Source: Ophiothrix spiculata (taxonomy: Eukaryota; Echinodermata; Ophiuroidea; Amphilepidida; Ophiotrichidae). Taken from it: 38,964 nucleotides of DNA. Both the position numbers and the translations under genes were made by a program. Within the stretch, counting starts at the first letter, position 1. Each line of letters starts with the position of its first letter. The stretch is from the NCBI GenBank assembly GCA_000969725.1, contig JXSR01S060935.1; one strand, written 5' to 3'. Below the pieces are notes generated by a model that was not told the origin of the DNA, did no database searches, and worked only from the letters and a program-made list of their open reading frames with translations. Shown here piece by piece: positions 1 through 12,600 of the stretch.

Positions 1-84
1 AGATTGGCCACTCACATATCATGTCTGACTTATGGTACTGCTTCACTCAAAACTTTATATTAATAAATTACATATTCAGGGGCC

Positions 85-180
85 TGTAACAATTGGTTAT
101 GAGGAAACATGAACAATATTTTGACACCAAAATCTCAAAAAGTTTGAAAGAAGCTGAATCAATGAACCATGCTCCTTTAA
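85..180 (-). mobile_element. Partial MITE, TTAAAGGAGC family (copy 1, truncated)
   Basis: The right edge reads ccatgctcctttaa, the reverse complement of the terminus seen at 917, 21059 and 23129. The stretch containing tttgagattttggt (reverse strand) and the following TTGTTCATG-like segment align to the first 90 bases of those copies. Only this end is present. Confidence 0.6.
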
Positions 181-266
181 AACATCAATACAGTACTTAC
201 CATATAATTTAAACAAAGTATAATCCAAAACGTATGCTTGAAATAATCCTAAATTTATGTATAAAC

Positions 267-404
267 TTAGGGGCGGCTTCAAAACTTAACAGGCGGTTGT
301 CTGCCGGATCTGGGCAGTTGGCTATTGTTTACTCCGGTTGAATCGCCCAGAACCACCCTGAACCGGCAGGCAACCGCTGGTTGAGTTTTGAAGCTGCCCC
401 TTAA
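267..404. mobile_element. Foldback MITE, CCGGTTGAACCGCCC family (copy 1)
   Basis: About 138 bp, almost entirely an imperfect palindrome. The ends are TTAGGGGCGGCTTCAAAAC and GTTTTGAAGCTGCCCCTTAA, with complementary inner arms around GTTGTCTGCCGG and CCGGCAGGCAAC. TTA/TTAA at the edges suggests a TTAA or TA target. Related copies lie at 1398-1542, 7795-7907, 33624-33740 and 34200-34327. Confidence 0.8.
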
Positions 405-471
405 CTAAAATCTCACAACTTGTTTTATTTATATATAAAAATAGAATATTTTGTCCTTTTTTCTTCTCCAG

Positions 472-685
472 ATATCGAAATGGCATCCGTGGTCACATGA
501 AGGCAGTAATCAAAGAGCTATTACAAAAGTACATGATGGTGGAGGCAAAGTTCCAGCAGGGGCCATACGACAAATGTGTCAAAGCACTGAGGGATGAGTA
601 TAAGGATGATGAAGAGATGGTACTGTGGAATATCTTCTCACATGCACAAGTTGCCAAGAAGAACATTCTGACCATCATGCTGATT
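472..685 (+). CDS. ACACA: ACC exon 1 of window (central domain)
   Basis: A 214-nt exon opening with the last base of a split codon and then [10 protein letters not shown], ending at ..ILTIMLI before a GTAAGT donor. The acceptor is a strong pyrimidine tract, ttttttcttctccag. The peptide matches the start of the ACC central region in animals (RGH, a helix ending in YDKCV.ALR, then IFSHAQV.KKN). The ATG at 497 is internal methionine of the RGHMKAV motif, not a translation start. Upstream exons, encoding biotin carboxylase and BCCP, must lie before the window. The exon is followed by a 2-kb intron that starts with a MITE only 23 bp past the donor. Confidence 0.95.
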
Positions 686-3600
686 GTAAGTCCTTGGGTA
701 TCATCAATTACTGTAAACGCTAATATTTTTCGCGCTCTGTAATTTTCGCGCACGGCCAATTTTGGAACATTTCGTGCGTTTTTATTTTCATGCACGTAAA
801 CATTGGGCTAGTATGGAATTTTCTTTGCAACAAATACACATTAAGTTTCGCAGTGCCTTTATTTTTGTGCGAAAAGCGCAAAAATAAATATAGGGCAAAA
901 TATACCACTTATACAGTAAAGGGAGCATGGTCCGATTGCCTCGACTGCTTTTCAAACTTTTTTAAAAGATTTTAATACCAAAATGTTGCTCATATTTTTC
1001 TCATAACCCATGTGAAATTTCACAGTCAAGTTATGTTTTGTTTTTGGAGATATATATGAAAATGTGTCTCAATTATTATACCATAATTAATCTTACATAG
1101 CAAGGTATAGGTGGCTCTGATATACAAAATTGCCAATAAAATCAAAATGGTTTGACCGATTCAGCTGAAATTTGAAACTTGGACCACTTTGAGTGATCAT
1201 ATTTCATGTGATTTTGAAAACTAAATTTTTAAAAATCAGATCAAGCTCCTTTAAGGCTAATTAGGCACCTCTGTATGTAGTCATGAAACACAGTATACCT
1301 AGAAGGAGTCCATGAGCCTTGAGCACCATTGTGTGGCATATTCGCACTATAAACACTAACTGCAAAAACCACTTATAGTGTGTACGTTTGTTTAGAGAAC
1401 ACTTTAAAACCAAACTGGCAGTTGACTGCCAAGAACTGCCAGTACTGACCGGTTGCTATTATTCTGAACAGTAGCAACTGCCAAGAATTACCGGTTCCGG
1501 GTGGTCAACCGTTGGTTGGGTTTTGAACTGGTCACTAAGTTCTATATAAAATATATTGCATTTCTTTATCACCCCCTCCTCTCCCTACACAAAAGTTGGT
1601 TAACGTTTTCCTTTTAGAAATATATAAAAAGTGAAATCTTAAATGTAGAACACAGGCTAAAGTAAGGTAACTTTTTGATCAAAATAAGGTAATTTTTAAT
1701 AAATGTTGTTTCTTCAAATATTGTTTCTTACAATATTGGTATTATTAGCTGGTCTTGAGGTGACCTCACTCCGAGTCCCTAATTCATTAAGACCTGAGTC
1801 CGATTCAAGACGTGAGTCTTTAGACCAAAATCAGGCAAAATCAGTCGTGAGATTTAATTGTCTCTAGAGACTTGCCTTGAGACCTCCAATGCACTAAAGA
1901 CTTGTATCTAACTCCCTTGGGTTTTGGAATGTAAACTAAATGTCCCCTTTTAATACTGAGAAAAATGCAGCAAACCAGTCTCATAGATTGACTTGCTCAT
2001 TGACCATTGTTAATGCATAGTTGTTATCAGTGCTCCCGCTAAAGATTTTGTCTTTGCTCCAAATTAAAGCGACATAAAAGAACAAATACATCTAGCCATT
2101 GCCAATTTTGGAAAGATCACGGCAAAAATGAGAGTAATTTTGAATATAATCCGAATAAAACGGGACTGAGTGAACATTGTGTATAACCAAAACCCTATTT
2201 TTAACTTTTTGTTTTGGGACCACCTTGCTCCAATTTTTTGTGCTTTTGCGCTAATTATGCAACATTTGGCCTTAACAGGAACACTGGTTGTTATTTTCTC
2301 ATTTTTTTAACACATGACCGGCTGAGCAGCAAAGAGTCTGGCCTCACTGAAGACCTCTCCAGCATCCTAGAGGGCTTGACCGTACGACTCTTGAGCCATC
2401 AACTGAATTCCATTGTAATGCATAGCTGTTATTTTCTCATTTATTTGACACAGGATCGGCTGAGCAGCAAAGAGTCTGGCCTCACTGAAGACCTCTCCAG
2501 CATCCTAGAAGGCCTGACAACTCTGAGCCATCAGCTGAATTCCATTGTTAATGCATAGCTGTTATTTTCTCATTTATTTGACACAGGATCGGCTGAGCAG
2601 CAAAGAGTCTGGCCTCACTGAAGACCTCTCCAGCATCCTAGCAGGCCTGACAACTCTGAGCCCATCAACTGAATTCCATTGTTAATGCATAGTTGTTATT
2701 TTCTCATTTATTTGCCACAGGACCGGCTGAGCAGCAAAGAGTCTGGCCTAACTGAAGACCTATCCAGCATCCTAGAGGGCCTTACGACTCTGAGCCATCA
2801 GCAGAATGCCAAGGTCGCGCTGAGGGCAAGACAAGTCCTGATCGCTGCGCATCAACCATCGTATGAGCTGCGACATAACCAAGTAGAATCAATCTTCCTG
2901 TCGGCCATTGATATGTACGGACATCGCTACTGCCCTGATCACCTTACGGTATGTATGAATCGTATTCATGACTATGACATTGCTGAGACTGATTTCATGA
3001 AGATGTAATACTATCACAAACACTTCATAACTACATATCATAGCTAAAAGTGCATCGATAGGGATTTAGCGCTAGAAAAATTTCAACCTTCAAATGAACG
3101 GTTGCAGTGTTATGATATATAACGATGTATTTAAATGTCGGAGAAATCTACCCCTGTGTGAACTAAATTTGGGTTGAATGACAAAATCAAATTTCTCTGC
3201 AAGTTAATTTCTACCTATTAAAGGGGGATTTGGCAAGTTCAACATTATTTTCCAACATTTTTTCCAGACATTTTGGTAATTTTATACATTTGAAGTGTTG
3301 GAAGTAATAATGACAGCATGCAAGTTTTATATTGTCAAATTCAACCCCTATCAAAGCAGTTAGATTTTCTATTATTTTGTAATTATCATTGTTGACAATG
3401 GAAAATAATGTACCCTAGAGTTGGAAATCTTCAAATTATTTTTTATTAGCAGATACAATGAAAAATTGAAATCGCTTTTGATTTATCTGCAATTTATGAA
3501 GTGAAGGCAATATTTTACAAACAAAACATCAACCGCTTTGCAAACTTGGAGCTTTGATATGCTTTTAGAGAACAGCCTCTTACCCAAAATCAACATGTAA

Positions 3601-6600
3601 AACTAAATTCTTCTTTCTGAAGGTTTTAATCAAAACTTTCACAATTGGGTGATTTGAACTTTCACCTGTCCCAGATTTAAATTATTTATAGGAATGTGAA
3701 TTACTTTCTCTGTTAATAAACATGGAAAGTACTTAAACATTATTTTTCCTGTTTGTTACGACATCCCATTTCAGAGAAATTACCTAAGTTTTGATATATT
3801 ACAGATTGAGCTAGCTCTGATCACAAAATCAATGCAAGAGGTAAGGGGTTCAAATCCAGGGGGAGTGAGAACCACCCATTTCAAATCCAGGGGGAGTGAG
3901 AACCACCCATTTCAAATCCAGGGGAGGGGGAACCATTTCAAATCCAGGGGAGGGAGAACCACCCATTTCAAATCCAGGGGAGGGGGAACCACCCATTTCA
4001 AATCCAGGGGAGGGGAACCACCCATTTCAAACCCAGTGGAGAGGGAACCACCCATTTCAAATCCAGTGGAGGGGGAACCACCCATTTCTAATCCAGGGGA
4101 GGGATAACCACCCATTTCAAATCAAGGGGAGGGGGAAACCACCCATTTCAAATCCAGGGGAGGGGAAACCACCCATTTCAAATCCAGGGGAGGGGAACCA
4201 CCCATTTCAAATCCAGGGGAGGGGGAACTATCCATTTCAAATCCAGGGGAGGGGTAACCACCCATTTCTAATCCAGGGGAGGGGAACCACCCATTTCAAA
4301 TCCAGGGGAGGGGGAACCACCCATTTCAAATCCAGGGGAGGGAGAACCACCCATTTCAAATCCATGGGAGGGGGAACCACCCATTTCAAATCCAGGGGAG
4401 GGGGAACCACCCATTTCAAATCCAGGGGAGGGGGAACCACCCATTTCAAATCCAGGGGAGGGGGAACTATCCATTTCAAATCCAGGGGAGGGGTAACCAC
4501 CCATTTCAAATCCAGGGGAGGGGGAAACCACCCATTTCAAATCCAGGGGAGGGGAAACCACCCATTTCAAATCCAGGGGAGGGAGAACCACCCATTTCAA
4601 ATCCATGGGAGGGGGAACCACCCATTTCAAATCCAGGGGAGGGGGAACCATCCATTTCAAATCCAGGGGAGGGGGAACCACCTATTTCAAATCCAGGGGA
4701 GGGAGAACCACCCATTTCAAATCCAGGGGAAGGGGAACCACCCATTTCTAATCCAGTGGAGGGGAACCACCCATTTCAAATCCAGGGGAACCAGAACCAC
4801 CCATTTCAAATCAAGGGGAGGGAACCAACCATTTCAAATCCAGGGGAGGGGGAACCACCCATTTCAAATCCAGGGAAGGGGGAACCACCCATTTCAAATC
4901 CAGGGGAGGGGAACCACCCATTTCAAATCCAGGGTTGGGGAACCACCCATTTCAAATCCAGGGGAGGGGAACCACCCATTTCAAATCCAGGGGAGGGGGA
5001 ACCACCCATATCAAATCCAGGGGAGGGGGAACCACCCATTTCAAATCCAGGGGAGGGGAAACCACCCATTTCAAATCCAGGGGAGGGAGAACCACCCATT
5101 TCAAATCCAGGGGAGGGGGAACTATCCATTTCAAATCTAGGGGAGGGGAACCAGAACCACCCATTTCAAATCCAGGGGAGGGAGAACCACCCATTTCAAA
5201 TCCAGGGGAGGGGAACCACCCATTTCAAATCCAGGGTTGGGGAACCACCCATTTCAAATCCAGGGGAGGGGAACCACCCATTTCAAATCCAGGGGAGGGG
5301 GAACCACCCATATCAAATCCAGGGGAGGGGGAACCACCCATTTCAAACCCAGGGGTAGGGAACTATCCATTTCAAATCCAGGGAAGGGGTAACCACCCAT
5401 TTCAAATCCAGGGGAGGGAGAACCACCCATTTCAAATCCAGGGGTGGGGAACCACCCATTTCAAATCCAGGGGAGGGGGAACCACCCATCACAAATTTCG
5501 ACATATAGATTGCTGAGGGTTTCAAACAATGAAGTGTGACAATTAATTAACGATGAAGTTTCTCGTCCTTTCTTTCTACTCTCTGGCCATTGCATTGTGG
5601 ATAGAGAGGATGATGTGCATTCATTATTTTAATTTTTCATGTGTAATGAATTCATTTAAGATGGGCTATATGCTAATTTCGCAGTCCTCCACAATGTTAT
5701 ATTTTTAGTTTACAATATAATGTACTATTTTTGAAATATTGTTACTGTAATTTTGCATATATGTGGAAGAAATAAATTATTATGTTATGTTATGTTATGT
5801 TATTATGAAATAGAGTACACATAATCAGATAGATTGAGCAATAAATTGTTCTTATCCAATTGCAGAAATTGATCATGTCAGAGACGACCATCTTTGATGT
5901 GCTACCAAGCTTCTTTTTCCATATGAATGAGGTGGTACGGAGAGCTGCATTGGAGGTAAGAATTAAGGCCCTGAAACCCTGAATTTTCCCCAGACCTGAC
6001 CGGACTGAAACCGGGTCGGGAATTTTTTTGAGCTATTTTCGGGTTCAGTACGGTCCGGGAAAATTATTACCGGGGTCGACCGGATCGGGGAAATGTTACT
6101 CTGGGTCGGGGAAAGTTTACATTCGGTCCGGGAAACGCAAAAGTTTTTCGGGGTAAAAATAAAATGGGACAACAATTTATCGCTGTGTTTATAATGTCAT
6201 AATCTGTGTTAAACACTATTTTAATGACTTGAAATTCGGGGTCGGGGAAAAATAACCTTCTTGACCAGGAAATCATGAAAAACTGCCGGTCCGGGTCGGT
6301 CCGGTCTAGAAAAAATCCTTTCGGGTCGGGGTCGGTCGGGGCAAGCTAAATTTTATCGGGTCGGGCGGGTCGGGAAAAAAATTGTCGGGGAACGACAGGG
6401 TCGGGGTGAGAAAAAACCTGCCCCGCAGGGCGTTAGTAAGAATAGATCTGCCCCACAAAGTTAAAACACAGTATATGCATTTAAAAAGCACAGCAGATAC
6501 ATCCTATTAACATGCAATTTGACTTCAATCCATTCCCATGATAAAACGTTGTATGTACATATGTTTGATACAGTGGATACTGCCTTTAGTTATGGAAGAG

Positions 6601-9600
6601 CATTGGTCATCTGCTCATTTCTGCAGGAGTTCTCCAGGGGAAAAGGAAGTAACTTGCAATATATCTGCAATGCACATACTTCATTTTAACTTTGATGGGC
6701 ACAGATGTGATGCTGCACATTGGAAGGCTCATCTTTGAAAAAGTTCTGCTTTGTTGTGATATTTTTTTTTTAAATCAACAACGGTACGCTCCTGTATAAG
6801 GAGATACGGTGAGTTGTTGAAAAATGTTTTAACACCATTTATGGTATTTATCTAAAATGTCTGCATTTTTTGACAATTTTAAAAATAAGATTTTTCTAAA
6901 GAATTTCAGGATGCAAATAAGAATAAGGTGCAACATCTTATTTGCATTCTGTAATTCTTTGAAGAAATCTTATTTTTAAATTGTCAACAAATGCAAACAT
7001 TTAGACAAATACCATAATGGTGTTAAAACATTTTTCAACAACATGCTGTATTCCCTTACACAGGAGTGTACCGTTGTTGATTTGTAATGAACCCACAGTT
7101 GATATTCAAATTATCACATTACACACAATACAGCACTCATGGAAGTGCATTAATGCAGTACACATAAGTCAGCGAACTGTTGTCACACGAGTACATGCAA
7201 GACTTGTTGCTTAAAAATAGCTGATAATAGCAAAGTATAAAAGCATTTGAAAAGTAGCATTTTGCTTAAGATTCTGCTGAATATTTCATGAAAATAGATG
7301 TCAGTTGAATGAAAACATTAAGAATATAGTTTCATTTTCTGTAAATCAGTTTAAGGAAAATTTTTGTTGTTGAAAGGTATTCAAACACGCAACAGAGTTG
7401 TTCATCACACATCAACAACTCTGCGTCCGATGCGTCTGCATATTTTTATTATGTTAAGCCACCCTCGCACATTAAAAATATATGGATAGATTGTTGGTGA
7501 TTTATGATGAACAAATCTGTAGCATGTTTGAATACAACTGAATGTGACCGAAGCCACTTAAAAATGATTTGCTGTGTTTGTTTAAACTTTTCAACTTGAA
7601 GGTGTATGTACGCAGGGCCTATTGTGCCTATGAACTCAACAGTCTTCAACACTCACTGCTGGGAGACGGGCTGTGTTTAGTTGAATTCCAGTTCATGCTG
7701 CCATCTTCACATCCAAACAGGTGGGTACATGATCTTTGTGTGGTTTATTTCTGGACAACTTGGCAAACTTGTCAAGTTTGCCAAGTTGTCCAGAAAACTC
7801 ACCTGGCAGTTGTCTGTCGGTTCTTGGGGGTTGGCTATCGTTTATTCCGGTTGAACCTCCCAGAACTCGCAGACAACCGCTGGTTGAGTTTTGAAGCCAC
7901 CCCTTAAGAAATTGGTCCAAATAATACACATCTTTATGCTCTTGTATGTGTTAAACTATCATAATTGAAATCGCATACTCAATATACCTCAACAATATCA
8001 CACTTGTAACCTGCATAAACTATCGTTTATTGCTGCTCCTTTTAGATTTTGGTGTAATTGGTACAAAATGTAGATGATAAAATGTATTTGGACTTTGTCA
8101 TCCAACTTTAAAGTTTGCCTTTCATGATAAATTGTCATACTTTCAATTTGGTGATAGCATCCGAAATACAACTTTCAATCACATTTCATTATTGCTAGGG
8201 GCTGTCTTTGAATGGCTGTTTACAGTTCAAACACATACACTTTAAGAGACACATCGGCAGTCCTTTCTGAAAGCAAATAGCAAATTGGATCTTTCTATTT
8301 TAAAGTCCAATACCCTCCCTGTGCAAGATTTAGGATTTCCAACCAACACTTTGGTCAATTCAAATCCAGTCCATTTCCAGAAGAGATTGTGGAAGATCTA
8401 CACTTTCAGTCATTTCAAATCTAAATCATGACATTTAAAAAGGATACGATATGCGGGGAGTTCCAGCATTTGAGACAAATAACCGCAGCGGCAGTTCGTC
8501 ATGTGAGTGCAAGAACGTCGTATCTGCAATAGCTGCCATTTTTCATAAATTTGGATTGCACACTTTGCAATCTCCAGTCTCGGGTCAGTGGTTCTTGAAA
8601 TGGTTCTTCAGGTGACGGTGTCACCTGAAGAACCATTTCAAGAACCACTGACATAAGACAGGGAAATTTTGAGGGATTTTTCATATTCTTGTGACAAGGC
8701 ATAAAGTAAATATAACTTAGGGCAGCTATTGCAGAAACGACTTTCTTGCGCTCACATGACGAGTTCTACGTGGAATCCAGCATTTCAATTAATTCTGAAC
8801 TGTATCTAGAATGAACATCTAAAACAGTTTAACTTGATTTGCAGTGTCACAATTCTACCCAACAAAGTAAAAATGCAGTATGTGTATTGTAGATATATTG
8901 CCAGTTACTTCCTTTTTGCATTGGAGAAATTCTGCACAAATGAACAGATGATCAATTCTCTTCAATAACTTAAGGCAGTATCTACTATATCAAACATATG
9001 CACATACAACCTTCTAGCATGGAAGTCGATTGAAGAGAAATTGCCGCTATAATAGGAAGTATCTGCTATACTTTATAAATACACATACTGCTTTTTACTT
9101 TGCAGTGTCACAATTGATGATGCAGTTTGTTGTGCAGCTAGTTTAAAAAGAGAGGTCAGAGCCTCACAATTTCTGAAAATTTATTTTGATCATAACTTGA
9201 AAACTTAAACTATATAAAAGTGTTGCATATAAAAGTATACTTGGTACCTTGGTGTGAGGCTTGACCAGACATTATGTATGTCTGATCACATTAGTGACCT
9301 TTGTAGATCTTTGTTCTTTTCGTTGAGACGTATCGGTACAATTCGCCCTTACTTGTCTGAAAGGGCAACATCTTGTATGGTCAACTATCTCATCACCTCG
9401 CGTATTGATTTTTGTAATTCTGCCTTATCTGGTATCACCTCTAATCAAACCAACCAGCTTCAACGCATTCAAAATAGCGCCGCGCGTCTCATCGCCAAAA
9501 AGAGAAAATATGACCATGTTACTCCCATCCTCAAAGAACTTCATTGGCTGCCTATTGATTTTCGCATTAAGTTCAAATTATGTGTCCTAGCTTTCCATCA

Positions 9601-12600
9601 CTTCGAAGGCACCCTTCCAGCCTACCTTTCATCTGTTTTACACATCTATAATCCACCCCGCACTTTACGTTCCGGCTCTCAAAGGATTCTCAAGATACCA
9701 AACTCAGATCTCAAATCTGCCGGTGAGCGTTCATTTAGGTTTCAATGCCCCACTGTTGTTCAAAAATAGGTATAAGTCATCTTTATCGATGGTTCTAGGA
9801 AATTTTTTCTCATTTTTTGTTTAATGCCCTAGTTTTGAAAATTTTGGTCTGAATAGGCCAACAATTTATTTTTTTTTTTCCAAAAAAAATGTGATTTTTG
9901 GCACTTTTTGGCTATTTTTTGAAAACTAAGATGTTAATCAAAAATTTGAGAAAACTTTCCCTAGAACTATCAATTCAGATGATTTTTACCTATATTGGAA
10001 GATTTTTGCCAAATAATTCTTTTTCTAGGCTTATTAAAAAAAAAAAAAGGCAAAATAACTGGTTTTTATGAGTTTCTAAAAAGCGAGTTCTTAATAAATA
10101 GATTTCTTGTAAAATTTCCTCTCTAAAAATGTACACATTTGTGTAATTAACTTTATTAGTTTTCAAGTTATGATAAAAATACTTTTTACGGATTGTGAGG
10201 CTCCGACCTCCCTTAAAATTTAAAAACAATTGTCCTTGTGTTGTGTTTTGTATTCAGTTGTATACAAATTGTATTTCATGGATTAATACACATCTTAACA
10301 ATATCCCATGTTATCATTATTATAATCACACAGACCCAAATACAGGTGAGCCATTCTGCACCCTACATTAATCCCCATACTGTGGTGGTTGGACGCATAA
10401 TTTTCATAACATCATATAACTGCAAAGAGTAGGGCTAGTATTGTGTCACAGTTTGTTATAACAATTCAAAAGGTCTAACATTGCTTGTTATGCTTTGCCT
10501 TTATAGTTTCTATACAATTACTAATTACCAGTGCCCTGTTCCTCAGTAAATGTAAGAAAAGATTTATAATTAGGTTATCATGTGGGTCTGATCAAGGGAC
10601 CGGAGTATTTTAAGCTACTTCGACAATTTTTAGGTCTCATGCGGCATTTTTTGGTTGAACTCTATTTTTTTATTGCACTCACAACATTGAAAGTCTGGCC
10701 TTGCCCCTGCACATGAGTAATGCCCAGGGAAGACATTCGAGATGGTTTCTAATTACCATAGCAAACAGTGGTTTTTCTTCCATGGCATGTAGTTTTCATT
10801 TATCCATATTCGGCTTTTTTTCGAATATCTATACTTCCTTTTTATGAGCGAATTTAAGATAGAGCTTCAAAAGTGTAAGCACATGCTTGTCATTATATAT
10901 TGTAGGTTAAGACAATATCGATACTTATTTTGTCATTTACAATTTTGTAAACCATTGTAAACTGAAACCTTTGTTTTTCTGAATGAAAGAGTTTGCAACA
11001 GATTTTAAAGGGGCAATTCATGATCCATTTTTCATCCTCAAGGTCACCTCTATCAAATTTGAGTTTTTCAGCTAGTAAGAGTCAATGGCTGGTATATGTT
11101 ACAACCCCCATTACTATTCTTTCAAATGTGCTTGCATTTTTGAGAAAATGTGTCATTTTCTTAATACTGTTGTTGAGTCAGTGTCATTTTGACGGTGGTG
11201 GTCCCTTTGATCTATGCGTATATGCAAATGAGAGTTGTGCCAATTGGGTTCTTAAACTCAAGGGAATGAAATTTTTATTGTTTGTCTTAAACTTGGTTTT
11301 TGATTCGTTCATTTGAAGACCAACTGCGGCTGCCGCACGTTCGACTCGGGACAGCAAGTTCTGGGCTTGATGAAATGTGTTTGACAACAGAGCAATGTCA
11401 TCTGCAAAGTCCAGGTCTGTTTAAACTTCTGCAGGTTGTCTTTGGCTCTTTCTGGGTGTCACTGTGAAGCCCAAGTCGGAACAATCTTCCCCAATTGCGG
11501 TTCTCATTACATAATCAAGGACGATAATGAAGAGGTACGGTGCCAGGGTGTCGCCTTGTAATACGCCAGCTAGTATCTCAAAAGCATCTGTTTCACCATC
11601 AGGGGAAAGAACTACCGCCTGTGTGTTGCTATACATGGTGTTGATAGCCTGGACAATGATGTCTGGTATGCCGTATGTATCTTCATCATCTTTCCTCAGA
11701 GTCAAATGCCTTTTTGAAGTCGATGAAGGTAATTAATGATGCATTGAAGATTTTTGTCCTTGATCCCTTCAATAAGTCTTCTCAGCGCAAGAATATGCAA
11801 AAGATGTTGAACGCTCTGCCCTGAAACCATTTTGGTTGGGTCGTAACAAGGGCTCAATATGTGGGGGTTACTTACATTGGGTTCTTACACTCATGGGGAA
11901 ATTTTAAGTAAAGAGTGCACATAAATCCTTGTTTAGGGGAATTTCTTCAAGGTAAGATGAAATATGTTTATTTTGTAAATCTATGTTCACGCATGTGTAC
12001 ATGAATATACATGAGTGCCCCCCAGACTTTTGGCTGCATATATTCTTTTATTTTATTTTCAATCTGTATGGCCAACAAGTATTCATTACACATGTGGTTT
12101 ATTTTGTCTTTGTTTTACTACATAGTTCCTCAACATCCCCACGCACAAGGTAACAACCTGTTTTATTTTTCTTGAAATAAATTCATTGGGTTCTTCAAAA
12201 AGTCAATATGAAAATTCTCAAATACGAATTCAATTTTAGTATTTTGCTAGCTGTTAAAGCCTTGATATGCATTTGACATTTAAAAAAAATATAACTTGAT
12301 TTGCTTTCTGAAAATGTTTGATTTCAATCAAGAACAAGCTTTTTCTTTAGTGGGCGCCTGGTGCTTTTTTACCATATGATTCCCGACTTTTTGCGCCTGA
12401 TGGGGCAATAAAATTGAGATCTAGGCGACGACATTTTCCCCTACTACAGCGCCTGGGTCTTGCCATATATATATATTTTTTGTGACTAGTATGAGCCCAA
12501 ATTTATGAAGAAAATGATTTGAAACAAAGGCGGTTTTTTTTTTGAAAAAAAAAGCCAATGCATATTCATCAGATGATAATCAAAAAAGTTCTTCTTTTAT

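Larger units (their letters stand above)
1..471. other. Intron upstream of exon 1
   Basis: Non-coding. It holds the end of a TTAAAGGAGC-type MITE (85-180), a foldback MITE (267-404) and an AT-rich pyrimidine stretch leading to the acceptor at 470-471. I see no coding sequence here. Confidence 0.7.
686..2720 (+). other. ACC intron 1
   Basis: A 2-kb phase-0 intron. It contains MITEs at 709-918, 917-1254 and 1398-1542, then AT-rich unique sequence, a GAGAC/GACTT-rich stretch at about 1745-1910 of unknown nature, and three partial copies of exon 2 at 2287-2692. The fragment ccattgttaatgcatagt near 2003-2020 is the same as the junction sequence between the exon copies, so the duplication source reaches at least that far. 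Confidence 0.75.
2949..5865 (+). other. ACC intron 2
   Basis: A 2.9-kb phase-0 intron containing a degenerate MITE (3218-3640), the 30-bp minisatellite (3846-5490), a possible LINE tail and a (TTATG)n microsatellite. Sequence at 2949-3217 and 3641-3845 is AT-rich with no recognisable feature. Confidence 0.75.
5956..7601 (+). other. ACC intron 3
   Basis: A 1.65-kb phase-0 intron holding a CGGGTCGGG-rich element (5966-6426), a MITE (6450-6702) and a large foldback element (6772-7083). The stretch 7084-7601 is AT-rich with no feature I recognise. Confidence 0.7.

Noticed and set aside
493..975. Short open frames overlapping exon 1 and the following MITEs
   Set aside because: They are antisense shadows or run through MITE sequence; only 472-685 + matches ACC.
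2316..2558. Open frame with two [14 protein letters not shown] repeats as a true exon or a protein repeat
   Set aside because: It reads through the intron junction between duplicated exon fragments; the conserved second half of the exon is found only at 2721-2948.
3896..5358. Long open frames (up to 414 codons) with repeating [14 protein letters not shown] decapeptides on the + strand, and [14 protein letters not shown] ones on the - strand
   Set aside because: They are a by-product of a 30-bp tandem repeat without stops in several frames on both strands; no start context, splice logic or protein-like composition supports a gene.
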